From RBG-16-66-20 sp040752005 (lineage in GTDB: Bacteria; Pseudomonadota; Gammaproteobacteria; Burkholderiales; SG8-39), in the NCBI GenBank assembly GCA_040752005.1, contig JBFMFX010000005.1, forward strand, positions 62,001 through 126,000: 64,000 nt of DNA, in the 5' to 3' direction. Positions 15,793-24,750 of this stretch are shown here, piece by piece. The position numbers and the translations under genes were made by a program. The number at the start of each line of letters is the position of its first letter. Position 1 is the stretch's first letter. The notes under the pieces were generated by a model. It ran no database searches. It saw only the letters and a program-made list of their open reading frames with translations, and was not told the DNA's origin.

Positions 15793-18072
15793 CTACGCGC
15801 GCCGCAGGGCGTGCCAGACCGCCTCGGCGGTCACCGGCATCTGGATGTCCTCGGCGCCGAGCGCGTCCACGATCGCGTTCATCACGGCGGCGAGCGCGCC
15901 GACGGTGCCTGCCTCGCCCGCGCCCTTGACGCCGAGCGGATTGAGCTTCGTCGGCACCGGGTTGTGCCCGAGGCGGAAGTCGCACAGGTCGGAAGCGCGC
16001 GGCATGGCGTAATCCATGAACGATGCGGTGAGGAGCTGGCCGGAGTCGCGGTCGTAGACGATCTCCTCCATCAGCACCTGTCCGAGCCCCTGCACCACGC
16101 CGCCCACCACCTGACCGGCGAGCGTGAGCGGGTTGATCTCGGTGCCGACGTCATCCACGACGGTGTACGCGACCGGCGTGACGCGCCCGGTCTCGGGATC
16201 AATCTCGACCTCGCACACATGGGTGCCGTTCGGGAAGGTCTCGGCGGCGGGGGAAAACGCCGCGCGCTCGAAAAGCCCCGGCTCCATTCCGGGCGGAAGG
16301 CGCGAGGGAGCGAACGCGGCACGCGCGACCTCCTTGAGCGTCACGCCCCGGTCGGTGCCGGCGATCGAAAAGCGCCCGCGCTCGAACGCGATATCCGCCT
16401 CGTTCGCCTCCAGCAGGTGCGCGGCGATGCGCCTTGCCTTGGCGATGACCTTATCGGCGGCGAGCCACAGGGCGGTGCCGCCGATCACCGCCGAGCGCGA
16501 GCCGAAGGTGCCGTAGCCGTAGGCGATCGCGTCGGTGTCGCCGTCGGCGATGCGGATTTCGCCGGCATCCAGGCCGAGCCGCGTGGCGGCGATCTGACGG
16601 TACATCGTCTCGTGTCCCTGGCCATGATTCTTGGTTCCGACCAGCACCGTCGCGCACCCATCGGGGTCGAAGCGAATCTCGGCGGTTTCGACGCTGGGGG
16701 CGCCGGCGCGCTCGATCGCGTTCGCCAGTCCGATGCCGCGCAGCCTGCCGCGCGCGCGCGCCTCGGCGCGTCGCGCGGCGAAGCCGTTCCAGTCGGCCAA
16801 GGCGAGCGCCTTGTCCATCCCCCGCTCGAACTCGCCGCAGTCGTAGGTGAAGGTGAGCGCGGTCTTGTAAGGCATCTGCTGCGGCGCAATCAGATTCCTG
16901 CGGCGCAGCTCGACGCGATCCACGCTCAGCTCGCGGGCGCAGTCGTCAATCAGGCGCTCGATGGCGTAGATCGCCTCCGGACGGCCGCTGCCGCGGTAGG
17001 GCGCGATCGGGTTGCGGTGGGAAAAGCGGCTCGTCACGCGCACATGCGCCGCCGGGATCGCGTACACGCCGACCAGCGACCCCAGGTTGGCGAATCCGGG
17101 CATGAGGTTGCGGTCCGAGGACACATAGGCGCCGACGTCGTCGGTCTTGTCCACGCGCAGCGCGAGAAAGCGGTGTTCCGCGTCGAGCGCGAGCGCGATC
17201 TCGAAAGCGCAGTCGCGGCCGTGCTCGTCGGCGAGCGGCGCCTCGCTCCGCTCGCAGCTCCACTTCACCGGCCGGCCGAGACGGCGCGCGAGCCAGAGCA
17301 CGAGCCGGTGCTCCAGGCTCGTCCAGCCCTTCGCACCGAAGGCGCCGCCGACGTCGCGGCAGACAACGCGGATCCGGTGCTCGGGCACCGCAAGCACCGT
17401 GGCCAGCATCTCGCGGATGCGGTGCGGGTACTGGGCGTCGCAATAGAGCGTGTAACGGCCCTCGCCTTCGTCCCAGACGCCGAGTGCGCCGCGCGGCTCC
17501 ATGAACTGGGCGTGGACGCGCGACACGGCGTAGCGGCGGCTGACCACGTGCGCCGCGCGCGCGAAGGCCGCCTCGGTCCGCGCGCGCTCGCCCAGCTCGA
17601 ACACGCAGCAGACGTCGTCCGGACATTCTTCCCAAACCGGCGCGGTGGCGGAAAGTTCCTCGTACTCGACCGCGACCAGTTCCGCGGCGTCCTTGGCCAG
17701 CGCCGCGGTCTCGGCGAGGACCGCCACCACCGGATCGCCGACGTGCTGCACCTTGCCGCGCGCAAGGCCCGGGTGCGCGCGCCAGAACATCGGCGAGCCG
17801 TCCGGGCGGCTGCGCTTGAGCGTCGGCGCGGTACTGCGCAGGCCGTCGCGCACGAGGTCTTCGGCGGTGAAGACGCCGAGCACACCCGGCATGGCGAGCG
17901 CGGCTGAGGCGTCCACCGAGACGATGCGGGCGTGCGCGTGCGGCGAGCGCACGAGCACCATGTGCGCCTGGCGCGGCACATCCATGTCGGCGATGAAGTG
18001 CCCCTCGCCGCGCAATAGCCGCGGGTCCTCGTAGCGCGTGACGGGCTGGCCGATGCCGAACTTTTCGTTCAT
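15793..18072 (-). CDS. Xanthine dehydrogenase/CoxL-family molybdopterin-binding subunit
   Basis: A 759-residue large subunit of the molybdenum hydroxylase family. N-terminal IGQPVTRYEDPRLLRGEGHF, the aldehyde-oxidase a/b hammerhead start, then RDVGGAFGAKGW, the substrate-loop segment NPIAPYRGSGRPEAIY, KNHGQGHETMYRQI and GTFGSRSAVIGG for molybdopterin, and the catalytic glutamate region GVKGAGEAGTVGAL. Such subunits work in the cytoplasm with an FAD subunit and a [2Fe-2S] subunit, but neither is encoded next to it. The CoxL cysteine loop is not seen, so CO oxidation is unlikely; the substrate is unknown. Divergent from the SDR at 18105. Confidence 0.9.
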   Translation of the reverse strand: MNEKFGIGQPVTRYEDPRLLRGEGHFIADMDVPRQAHMVLVRSPHAHARIVSVDASAALAMPGVLGVFTAEDLVRDGLRSTAPTLKRSRPDGSPMFWRAHPGLARGKVQHVGDPVVAVLAETAALAKDAAELVAVEYEELSATAPVWEECPDDVCCVFELGERARTEAAFARAAHVVSRRYAVSRVHAQFMEPRGALGVWDEGEGRYTLYCDAQYPHRIREMLATVLAVPEHRIRVVCRDVGGAFGAKGWTSLEHRLVLWLARRLGRPVKWSCERSEAPLADEHGRDCAFEIALALDAEHRFLALRVDKTDDVGAYVSSDRNLMPGFANLGSLVGVYAIPAAHVRVTSRFSHRNPIAPYRGSGRPEAIYAIERLIDDCARELSVDRVELRRRNLIAPQQMPYKTALTFTYDCGEFERGMDKALALADWNGFAARRAEARARGRLRGIGLANAIERAGAPSVETAEIRFDPDGCATVLVGTKNHGQGHETMYRQIAATRLGLDAGEIRIADGDTDAIAYGYGTFGSRSAVIGGTALWLAADKVIAKARRIAAHLLEANEADIAFERGRFSIAGTDRGVTLKEVARAAFAPSRLPPGMEPGLFERAAFSPAAETFPNGTHVCEVEIDPETGRVTPVAYTVVDDVGTEINPLTLAGQVVGGVVQGLGQVLMEEIVYDRDSGQLLTASFMDYAMPRASDLCDFRLGHNPVPTKLNPLGVKGAGEAGTVGALAAVMNAIVDALGAEDIQMPVTAEAVWHALRRA

Positions 18073-18104
18073 AGTGCGGCGGATTGTAGAAGGGGAGTCC
18101 GAGG

Positions 18105-18881
18105 ATGGCGTACAAGGCGTTCGATCTCACAGGCAAGGCGGCCGTCATCACCGGAGGCAACAGCGGAATCGGCCTCGGCATGGCCGAGGCGCTGGCGCAG
18201 GCGGGCGCGGCCGTCTGCATCTGGGGCACAAACGCGGCGAAAAACGCCGCGGCCCTCGAAACACTCAGGGCGCACGGCGCGCCGGCGCATGCGCTCGTCT
18301 GCGACGTCGGCGACGAAGAAGCGGTCGAGCGCGCCTTCGCCGAGTCGGTGACGCTCCTCGGGCCGGTTCATGCCTGCTTCGCCAACGCCGGCGTCTCGGG
18401 ACGCGCGAACCTCAAGTCATTCGCAGAGATGGAAACCGAGGAATGGAAGCGCGTCACGCGCGTCAATCTCGACGGCGCTTTCTACACCCTGCGCGCCGCC
18501 GCGCGCCACATGACGGGACACGGCCGGGGCGGGGCGCTCGTCGCCACCGCCAGCCTTGCCGCGATCCATGGGCAGCCGCGCGGCGAGCACTACGCGGCGA
18601 CGAAAGGCGCGCTCATCTCTATGATCCGGGCGCTCGCGGTCGAATTCGCGCGCTACGGCATCCGCGCGAACGCGATCCTTCCGGGCTGGATCGAGACCGC
18701 GATGACCGAGAAGACCCTCAACTGGGACAGGTTCCGCGAAAAGGTGCTGCCGCGCGTGCCGATGCGCCGCTGGGGCCGCCCGGAGGATTTCGGCGCGATC
18801 GCCGTGTACCTCGCGAGTGATGCGAGCGGCTACCACACCGGCGACACGTTCCTCATCGACGGCGGCTACTCGCTCTTTTAG
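18105..18881 (+). CDS. Short-chain dehydrogenase/reductase
   Basis: A 258-residue classical SDR. The cofactor motif is TGGNSGIG (residues 16-23), NAG at about 93, and the catalytic Ser/Tyr/Lys are in TASLAAIHGQPRGEHYAATK. The C-terminal GYHTGDTFLIDGGYS is typical. It probably oxidises or reduces a hydroxyacyl or sugar-like substrate with NAD(P); the substrate cannot be told. Divergent from the molybdenum hydroxylase (32 bp between starts) and ends 4 bp from the convergent cyclase gene. Confidence 0.9.
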   Translation: MAYKAFDLTGKAAVITGGNSGIGLGMAEALAQAGAAVCIWGTNAAKNAAALETLRAHGAPAHALVCDVGDEEAVERAFAESVTLLGPVHACFANAGVSGRANLKSFAEMETEEWKRVTRVNLDGAFYTLRAAARHMTGHGRGGALVATASLAAIHGQPRGEHYAATKGALISMIRALAVEFARYGIRANAILPGWIETAMTEKTLNWDRFREKVLPRVPMRRWGRPEDFGAIAVYLASDASGYHTGDTFLIDGGYSLF

Positions 18882-18885
18882 CGGC

Positions 18886-19965
18886 CTACTGGCCCGGCAC
18901 GCCGATCGCGACCGGCCGGATCGCCGAGCCGGCGGCGCCTTTTTCGCGCAGCGCGAGCACCATCGTGCACGAGGTCCACACCCGGTCGTGCGCCAGCTCG
19001 TCGAGCTTCGCGTTCTCGATGTGGTGGATGCCCATCTGCGTGAGCAGATGGTGGTGCAGTGCGAACGGGAACCCCGGCGGCACGCCGGGCGCGGGCCCGG
19101 CCTTGCCTTCGAGCATGCCCTCGGGCACCGGGTCCACGAAGGGCGTGTCGAGGCCTACCGCCACCACGCGCCGCTCGCCGAGATACTTCGCTGCGTCGTA
19201 GGACAATCCGGGCGCGCGCGAGTAGTAGACCTTCCCGGTGTCCGGGTCCTGCCACAGCTCGCCCCAGCCGGTGTGCACGTACACCACGTCGCCGGGCAGG
19301 ATGCCGCGGCGCGCGATCCCCTGCGCGCGTAGCATCTCCTCGATGTGCCGCGCGGTGACGAGCTCGCCCGCCTTGAGCGCCTGCCCGCGGCCGACGTGCG
19401 CCTTGGCGTCCAGCAAGACCGCGGTCGTGATGATCGGCGGCGCCTTTTCCATGCCGAGCCGCAGGAGCGGCGAATCCGCATCGGGCTTGACGTCTTTCTG
19501 CGTCCAGCCGCCGTAATAAGCGGCGTCGTCCACAGGCAGCGCGCTCTTGCCGTCCCACGGCTGCTTCAGGTAGCCGAAGTGGCCCAGCGCGTCCATCTGC
19601 GTTCCCTGCTGGCCGGGGTCGGCGCCCTCGACGAGGGTTTCCATATTGAACAGGTGCGCGGTGCCCGGGATACCCGCCGAGGGCTTCGGCTTCGTTCCGT
19701 AGGGGCCGGCGAAGGGCGAGAGCGGCATCGTGCCCGAGCGCACGTGCGAAAGTTCGTACAGCTTCGCCTTTACCTGCGACAGGTGCCAAGCGCAGCGCAT
19801 GAAGGTGCCGGTGCCGATCGCGTTCGCCATGCCGCGTTCGTCGCGCGGCGGCCACGGCGGCGCGGGCACGTGCTTTTGCGAGCGCGCGAGCAAGCCGGCG
19901 GGTTCGGCCGCGAGCAGCGGCGCGCAGAGAAATGCGAGCGCAAGCGCGAGCGCGGGTTTCTTCAT
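18886..19965 (-). CDS. Cyclase-family (kynurenine-formamidase-like) metal-dependent hydrolase, exported
   Basis: A 359-residue protein with a clear signal peptide (MKKPALALALAFLCAPLLAA, cleavage about residue 20). The cyclase-family core shows ELSHVRSGTMPLSP, GTQMDALGHFGY (variant of the HxGTHxDxPxH metal site) and LPGDVVYVHTGW, and LHHHLLTQMGIHHIENAKLDEL. Family members hydrolyse or cyclise amides and lactones using Mn or Zn; this one would act in the periplasm. The start at 19965 follows AGGAGAG. Last gene of a five-gene minus-strand operon (22707 to 18886), 16 bp after the preceding SDR. Confidence 0.85.
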   Translation of the reverse strand: MKKPALALALAFLCAPLLAAEPAGLLARSQKHVPAPPWPPRDERGMANAIGTGTFMRCAWHLSQVKAKLYELSHVRSGTMPLSPFAGPYGTKPKPSAGIPGTAHLFNMETLVEGADPGQQGTQMDALGHFGYLKQPWDGKSALPVDDAAYYGGWTQKDVKPDADSPLLRLGMEKAPPIITTAVLLDAKAHVGRGQALKAGELVTARHIEEMLRAQGIARRGILPGDVVYVHTGWGELWQDPDTGKVYYSRAPGLSYDAAKYLGERRVVAVGLDTPFVDPVPEGMLEGKAGPAPGVPPGFPFALHHHLLTQMGIHHIENAKLDELAHDRVWTSCTMVLALREKGAAGSAIRPVAIGVPGQ

Positions 19966-19981
19966 GGCTCTCTCCTTTTTA

Positions 19982-20731
19982 CTAGCCCTGCACCGAGTAG
20001 CCACCGTCCACCGGGATGGCGGTGCCGGTGAGGAAATCCGAGGCGCGGCTGGCGAGGAACACGGCGATGCCGGCGAGATCGGCCGGCTCGCCCCAGCGCC
20101 CCGCGGGCGTGCGTGCGAGCACGCGCTCGTAGAGCCCCGGCACCTGCTCGCGCGCCCGGCGCGTGAGGTCGGTGTCGATCCAGCCGGGCAGCACCGCGTT
20201 CACCTGGATGTTGTCCTTCGCCCAGGCGCAGGCGAGCGCGCGCGTCAACTGCACGATCCCGCCCTTGGACGCGGCGTACGGCGCGACGAACGAGGCGCCG
20301 AAGAGCGACATCATCGAGCCGATGTTGACGATCTTTCCGCCGCCGGCCTTCCTCATTTCCGGACACGCCGCTTGCGAGAGCAGGAACGCGCTTGTCAGGT
20401 TGGTTTCGATCACCTCCCGCCACTCGGCGGCGCTGTACTCCTCCGGCTGCTTGCGGATGTTGATGCCGGCATTGTTGACCAGGATGTCGAGACGCCCGAA
20501 GGCGGCCACGGTCTTCGCCACCAGGTCCCGGCAGGCGCGCTCCTCGCGCACGTCGGCCTCGATCGCGAGCCCGCCCAGCTCGCGCGCCGCGGCGGCGTTC
20601 TTCGCCGGATCGCGGCCCGCGATCGCCACTTTCGCTCCGGCGGCGGCGAGCCCGCGCGCCATGCCGAGGCCGATGCCGCCGTTTCCGCCGGTGACGATGG
20701 CGACCTTGCCGCCGAGATCGAACAGGTTCAT
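19982..20731 (-). CDS. Short-chain dehydrogenase/reductase (FabG-like)
   Basis: A 249-residue classical SDR: TGGNGGIGLG cofactor loop, DILVNNAGIN, catalytic serine in NIGSMMSLFG and YxxxK in PYAASKGG, and the end LTGTAIPVDGGYS. The shape resembles gluconate/2-deoxygluconate-type dehydrogenases, but the substrate is not certain. GGGGAGGAG precedes the ATG at 20731. Fourth gene of the minus-strand operon, 13 bp after the metallophosphoesterase gene. Confidence 0.9.
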   Translation of the reverse strand: MNLFDLGGKVAIVTGGNGGIGLGMARGLAAAGAKVAIAGRDPAKNAAAARELGGLAIEADVREERACRDLVAKTVAAFGRLDILVNNAGINIRKQPEEYSAAEWREVIETNLTSAFLLSQAACPEMRKAGGGKIVNIGSMMSLFGASFVAPYAASKGGIVQLTRALACAWAKDNIQVNAVLPGWIDTDLTRRAREQVPGLYERVLARTPAGRWGEPADLAGIAVFLASRASDFLTGTAIPVDGGYSVQG

Positions 20732-20744
20732 CGCGCTCCTCCCC

Positions 20745-21719
20745 TCATTGACGAGTCGCCGATTGTAAGCAGGGCCGGCGCGCGCCGCGCAGCGCCTCGG
20801 AGACTTCGTAGCGCGGGCCGTCCTCGATGCGCCGCCGGTAGGACAGGTCTGCGTCGCTGCCCGCCGGCCACTGCGCGGCGAACGCCTGCAGCCATGCGCG
20901 ATGATCGTACTCGATGGGCACGGCTTCGACGTGCAGCCCGCCCAGGCGCGCGCCATAGAGCGCCCTGGCCGAGGCGCGCACCGAGATCCGGGTGGCGAGA
21001 CCGAAGCGGGTGCCGGCGAAATTCGGCATGCCGGCCGCACCATTGTTGATCACCGCGCGCTCGCCGTCGAACCGCTGCAGCACCGGCAGACAGGTGTGGC
21101 TCGAGGCGAAGACGCGCACGCCGGCCACGTCGAAGGCCGCGCGCGCCGCCTGGCGCCCGGCCGCGCTCGCGAGCGCCTCCTGCGAAAACCCCCAGCCGGC
21201 GAGCGAATCGGCGTCGCCGTGCACGACGGCGATGCGCGCGCCGCCCACCTCGGCAATGCGAAACATCGCCAGCGCGGCGAGCCGCGCCCGCGCCTGCGGA
21301 AAGCGCGCCGCGGTGCTTCGCAGGCGCTCGAGGATGCGGTTGGAGCGCGCTACCTCTGCATCGCTTACCCACTGCGGGTAGGCGCAGCCGCAACCGGCGC
21401 CGGCATGCGGGCTCGCCAGCTCGGTCTCGACGTTGCCGCGTGTGGCGGTGTGGGACGCCACGCCGCGCTCGATCTCGGCGAACGCCGCCTCGTCCACGTC
21501 GAACCAGTGGAAGTCGCCGTTGAACACGAGCATCGCCTCACCCGGTTCCTCGGCGAGCATCTCCCCGAGCCGCCGCAGCGCGAACGGGTTGCCGTACAGG
21601 CCGCCGGCGACCCAAAGGGTGTCGGCGAAAAGCGTGGCGGGCGCAGCGAGCGCCGCGGCGCCATAGCGGTACTCAAGCGGGCAGGCGCGGCCGGGAGGCT
21701 CCGCGGCGAAGGCCGTCAT
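20745..21719 (-). CDS. Metallophosphoesterase-like protein
   Basis: A 324-residue calcineurin-like phosphoesterase. Metal-site segments are VFNGDFHWFDVD, ATRGNVETEL (the GNH/E block, with E replacing H), VVHGDADSLAGWGF and SSHTCLPVLQRF. A Cys-rich insert (CGCAYPQWVSD) sits after the second block. The substrate is unknown. ATG overlaps the stop of the isomerase gene by 4 nt, so it is translationally coupled to it. Third gene of the operon. Confidence 0.8.
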   Translation of the reverse strand: MTAFAAEPPGRACPLEYRYGAAALAAPATLFADTLWVAGGLYGNPFALRRLGEMLAEEPGEAMLVFNGDFHWFDVDEAAFAEIERGVASHTATRGNVETELASPHAGAGCGCAYPQWVSDAEVARSNRILERLRSTAARFPQARARLAALAMFRIAEVGGARIAVVHGDADSLAGWGFSQEALASAAGRQAARAAFDVAGVRVFASSHTCLPVLQRFDGERAVINNGAAGMPNFAGTRFGLATRISVRASARALYGARLGGLHVEAVPIEYDHRAWLQAFAAQWPAGSDADLSYRRRIEDGPRYEVSEALRGARRPCLQSATRQ

Positions 21720-22348
21720 GACGGTTTTCCGCCCTGGCCGGAGGGCGGGGGTTGCCCGCCGGCCGCGCCGAGCAGCTCCTCGACGTAGGGCAGCCGGTCC
21801 TGCCCGAAGTGCATGTGCTCGCCGACGAAGAAGGTCGGGGCGCCGAATACGCCGCGCGCGACCGCCGCTTCGGTCGCGGCCCTGAGCGCCTGCTTGATCT
21901 CCGGCTCCTGCGTCGCGGCGAGGACTCTCGGCGCGTCCAGTCCGGCGGCCGCGAGCACGCGGGAGACGACGTCCGGATCCGCCATGTTCCGCTGCTCGAC
22001 CCACATGGCACGAAAGACCGCGTCGGAATAGGGCAGCAGAAAACCTTCTCTCTGCGCGAGCATCGCGCCGCGCATCAGGGCGAGCGTGTTCAGCGGGAAA
22101 TGCGGGTTCCACGCGAACGGCACCCCGTAGCGCGCCGCGAACCAGGCGAGATCGCGGAGCATCCATGCCGCCTTCGCCCGCACCTCGCCCGGCGGGCGGT
22201 TGCCGGTCGCCTGAAACACGCCGCCGAGAAGGATCGGGCAGAAGTTCACCGACGCGCCGGTGCGCCGGGCGATGCCCGGCACCTGCGTCCAGGCGAGGTA
22301 CGAGGCGGGGCTTCCGTAGTCGAAGTAGAAGTCGAGCGTCGCGCCCAT
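21716..22348 (-). CDS. 2-hydroxychromene-2-carboxylate isomerase-like (DsbA/kappa-GST fold)
   Basis: A 210-residue DsbA-fold protein. It begins LDFYFDYGSPASYLAWTQVP, with the serine of the glutathione-binding site, has PILLGGVFQATGN and ends with GVFGAPTFFVGEHMHFGQDRL. The family catalyses glutathione-dependent isomerisation in naphthalene-type degradation, but many members have unknown substrates. Located in an operon with SDRs and a cyclase-type hydrolase, consistent with catabolism of a ring compound (inference). The truncated SDR ends 8 bp before its start. Confidence 0.88.
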   Translation of the reverse strand: MGATLDFYFDYGSPASYLAWTQVPGIARRTGASVNFCPILLGGVFQATGNRPPGEVRAKAAWMLRDLAWFAARYGVPFAWNPHFPLNTLALMRGAMLAQREGFLLPYSDAVFRAMWVEQRNMADPDVVSRVLAAAGLDAPRVLAATQEPEIKQALRAATEAAVARGVFGAPTFFVGEHMHFGQDRLPYVEELLGAAGGQPPPSGQGGKPS

Positions 22349-22356
22349 CGCGCCTG

Positions 22357-22707
22357 CTAGAACGTCGTGAGCGGCTCGACCCAGCGCCGCAGGTCGGCCT
22401 CGAAGGTCCACGCGCTTCGCTTCTGCCTGTGGATCGCCCAGTAGTTGAAGACCACGAGATCGAGCGCGCCCACCTCGCGCTCGACGCGCGCGAAAAGCTC
22501 CGCCACCTCGCCCTCGCGCCGCGCATCGCAGCCGAAGGCGTGCGCGGCACCGCCCGCGGCGCGGATCTCGGCGACGAGCGCTTCGAGCTTGTGCGCGTTG
22601 CGGCGTGCGACGGCCACTTTCAACCCCTCGCACGCAAAGCGCCGCGCGAGCGCGGCGCCGAGGCTTTCGCCCGCGCCGACGACGAGCGCGGTGTCCGGAA
22701 CGGTCAT
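22357..22707 (-). pseudogene. SDR with internal deletion (N- and C-terminal ends only)
   Basis: A 116-residue open frame. Residues 1-88 are the cofactor half of a classical SDR (LVVGAGESLGAALARRFA, KVAVARRN, FGCDARREGEV, LDLVVFN). Then the chain jumps to NYWAIHRQKRSAWTFEADLRRW, which resembles the usual last 30 residues of this SDR subgroup (about 240 residues in total). The middle, including the catalytic Ser-Tyr-Lys, is missing without a frame change. The product could not be a normal enzyme. First gene of the minus-strand operon, so it may still contribute a leader. Confidence 0.65.
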
Positions 22708-22801
22708 GAGCGATTCCTTTCCGCAGGCGGGCGGCGCACCGCTGGCGGGGCGCGGCCCGATCGCCTATTATCCGCCGACCCCGAATGCAGGAGATGAAAC
22801 C

Positions 22802-23767
22802 GTGATCCGATGGCTTGCATCCCTACTCGCGCTTTCGTTCGCCGCCGCGCTTCCCGCCGCCGCGCAGGACTGGCCCGCGCGGCCGGTCAGCTTCGTCGTG
22901 CCGTTCCCGCCGGGAGGCTCGGTGGACCCGCTCGCGCGGCTGCTCGCGGCGAAGCTTTCCGACTCGCTCAAGCAGCAGTTCATCGTCGAGAACAAGCCGG
23001 GCGCCTCCGGCTCGATCGGCGCCGCCTACGTCGCCAAGGCGAAGCCCGACGGCTACACCTGGCTGTTCGTGTTCGACACCCACGCGGTCAATCCCTCGCT
23101 CATTCCGAACCTGCCGTTCGACACGACGAAGGACCTTGCGCCGGTGATGCTCGTCGGCACCGCGCCGATGGCGATCGCGACGCAGGTGGCCAAGCCCTAC
23201 AAGAGCTTCGCCGACGTGATCGCCGCGGCCAAGGCAAGGCCGGACTCGGTCACCTTCGGCTCGATCGGCAACGGCTCGCTCGGGCACCTGACGATGATCC
23301 TCGTGCAGCAGGCGGCGGGCATCAAGCTGGTGCACGTGCCGTACAAGGGCGGCGGGCCGATGACCGCGGACGCGATCGGCGGCCAGGTCGAGCTGGCGAT
23401 CGGCTCGGTCGCGGTGATCACGCCGCACGTCAAGGGTGGCAAGCTGCGCGCGATCGCCGTCACCGGCGACAAGCGCTCGCACGCGCTGCCGGACGTGCCC
23501 TCGCTCGCCGAGCAGGGTTTCCCGGGCTTTTCCGCGCTCGCGTGGTGGGGCATCTTCGCGCCGGCGGGCACGCCGAAGCCGATCGTCGAGCGCATCCATG
23601 GCGAGCTGACGAAGGCGCTCAATTCTCCCGACGTGCGCAAGACGCTCACCGAGACACTCGGCATGGACCTCGTCGTCTCCAGTCCCGAGGCGCTGCAGAA
23701 GTTCCTGCTCGGCGAGATGGCGCGCTGGGGCAAGGTGGTGCGCGACAACGGCATCCGGCCCGACTGA
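22802..23767 (+). CDS. Bug/TctC-family periplasmic receptor 2
   Basis: A 321-residue receptor: signal peptide MIRWLASLLALSFAAALPAAA cleaved before QDWPARP, then VSFVVPFPPGGSVDPLARLL, IVENKPGASGSIGAAYVAKA, IKLVHVPYKGGGPMTADAIGG and the terminal EMARWGKVVRDNGI. GTG start at 22802. First gene of an operon with a hydroxyacid dehydrogenase (1 bp gap), an EamA exporter/importer and a histidine phosphatase. A hydroxy- or keto-acid ligand is a plausible guess from that company. Confidence 0.94.
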   Translation: MIRWLASLLALSFAAALPAAAQDWPARPVSFVVPFPPGGSVDPLARLLAAKLSDSLKQQFIVENKPGASGSIGAAYVAKAKPDGYTWLFVFDTHAVNPSLIPNLPFDTTKDLAPVMLVGTAPMAIATQVAKPYKSFADVIAAAKARPDSVTFGSIGNGSLGHLTMILVQQAAGIKLVHVPYKGGGPMTADAIGGQVELAIGSVAVITPHVKGGKLRAIAVTGDKRSHALPDVPSLAEQGFPGFSALAWWGIFAPAGTPKPIVERIHGELTKALNSPDVRKTLTETLGMDLVVSSPEALQKFLLGEMARWGKVVRDNGIRPD

Positions 23768-23768
23768 C

Positions 23769-24746
23769 GTGAAGCTCGCGGTCCTCGACGACTACCAGCG
23801 GCTCGCCGAGCGGCTCGCCGACTGGGCAAGGCTGCGCCGGCGCGGTATCGAGGTGACGGTGTTCGACCGCGCGTTCGCCTCGCAGGAGGAGGCGGCCGCG
23901 AAGCTGGCGCCGTTCGAGATCCTGGTGCTGATGCGCGAGCGCACGCCCTTTCCGCGCGCGCTGATCGAGCGGCTGCCGAACCTCAGGTTCATCGCGCTGA
24001 CGGGCCTGCGTTCGGCGAGCCTCGATCTCGCCGCTTGCACCGAGCGCAGGATTGCGGTAAGCAACACCGGCGCCGGCGCCACCTCGGCGGTCACCGCCGA
24101 GTTCGCGTTCCTCCTCATCCTCGCCGCGGCGCGCGATTTTGCGAAGGCGGAGCGCAACATGCGCGCAGGGCTCTGGCACGAGGGCCTGCGCGGCGGCACC
24201 GTCCTGGAAGGCCGGCGCCTCGGGGTGATCGGGCTTGGCAAGCTGGGTGCGCGCGTCGCGGGCTATGGAAAAGCGTTCGGCATGGATGTGGTCGCCTGGA
24301 GCCAGAACCTGACTCCCGAGCGGGCGCGCGAGGCGGGGGTCGCGTACGCCTCGAAGGAGGAGCTGCTCGCCACCTCCGACTTCGTCACTCTCCATCTCGT
24401 GCTCTCGGAGCGCACGCGCGGGCTGATCGGCGAAAAGGAACTGGCGCGGATGAAGCCGGGCGCGGTGCTCGTCAACACCTCGCGCGGGCCGATCGTGGAC
24501 GAAAAAGCGCTCCTTGCCGCGCTTTCCTCCGGGCGTCTTGCGCACGCGGCGCTCGACGTCTATGACGTCGAGCCGCTGCCCGCCGATCACCCGCTGCGGC
24601 GCATGGAGAACGTGACGCTCTCGCCGCACCTCGGCTACGTGAGCGAGGAGGTGCTGCGCACGTTCTGGACCGACGCGATCGAGAACGTCGAGGCGTGGCT
24701 GGAAGGCCGCCCGATCCGCGTCATGAATCCCGCCGCGCTCGGCTGA
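23769..24746 (+). CDS. D-2-hydroxyacid dehydrogenase family protein
   Basis: A 325-residue NAD(P)-dependent D-isomer-specific dehydrogenase. The Rossmann motif is LGVIGLGKLGARVAGYGKAF, then NTSRGPIVDEKAL with the catalytic arginine, and a C-terminal LSPHLGYVSEEVLRTFW with the catalytic histidine. The N-terminal substrate domain starts LAVLDDYQRLAERLADWARL, typical of a subgroup annotated as phosphoglycerate dehydrogenase-like with unknown substrate. GTG start, 1 bp after the Bug gene stop. Confidence 0.92.
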   Translation: MKLAVLDDYQRLAERLADWARLRRRGIEVTVFDRAFASQEEAAAKLAPFEILVLMRERTPFPRALIERLPNLRFIALTGLRSASLDLAACTERRIAVSNTGAGATSAVTAEFAFLLILAAARDFAKAERNMRAGLWHEGLRGGTVLEGRRLGVIGLGKLGARVAGYGKAFGMDVVAWSQNLTPERAREAGVAYASKEELLATSDFVTLHLVLSERTRGLIGEKELARMKPGAVLVNTSRGPIVDEKALLAALSSGRLAHAALDVYDVEPLPADHPLRRMENVTLSPHLGYVSEEVLRTFWTDAIENVEAWLEGRPIRVMNPAALG

Positions 24747-24750
24747 AGGC

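Noticed and set aside
15811..17907. A 698-residue plus-strand frame opposite the molybdenum hydroxylase
   Set aside because: Composition-driven shadow; the minus frame contains all family motifs.
15793..18072. Aerobic carbon monoxide dehydrogenase large subunit
   Set aside because: The characteristic active-site cysteine loop of form I CoxL is not present; the loop reads APYRGSGRPEA.
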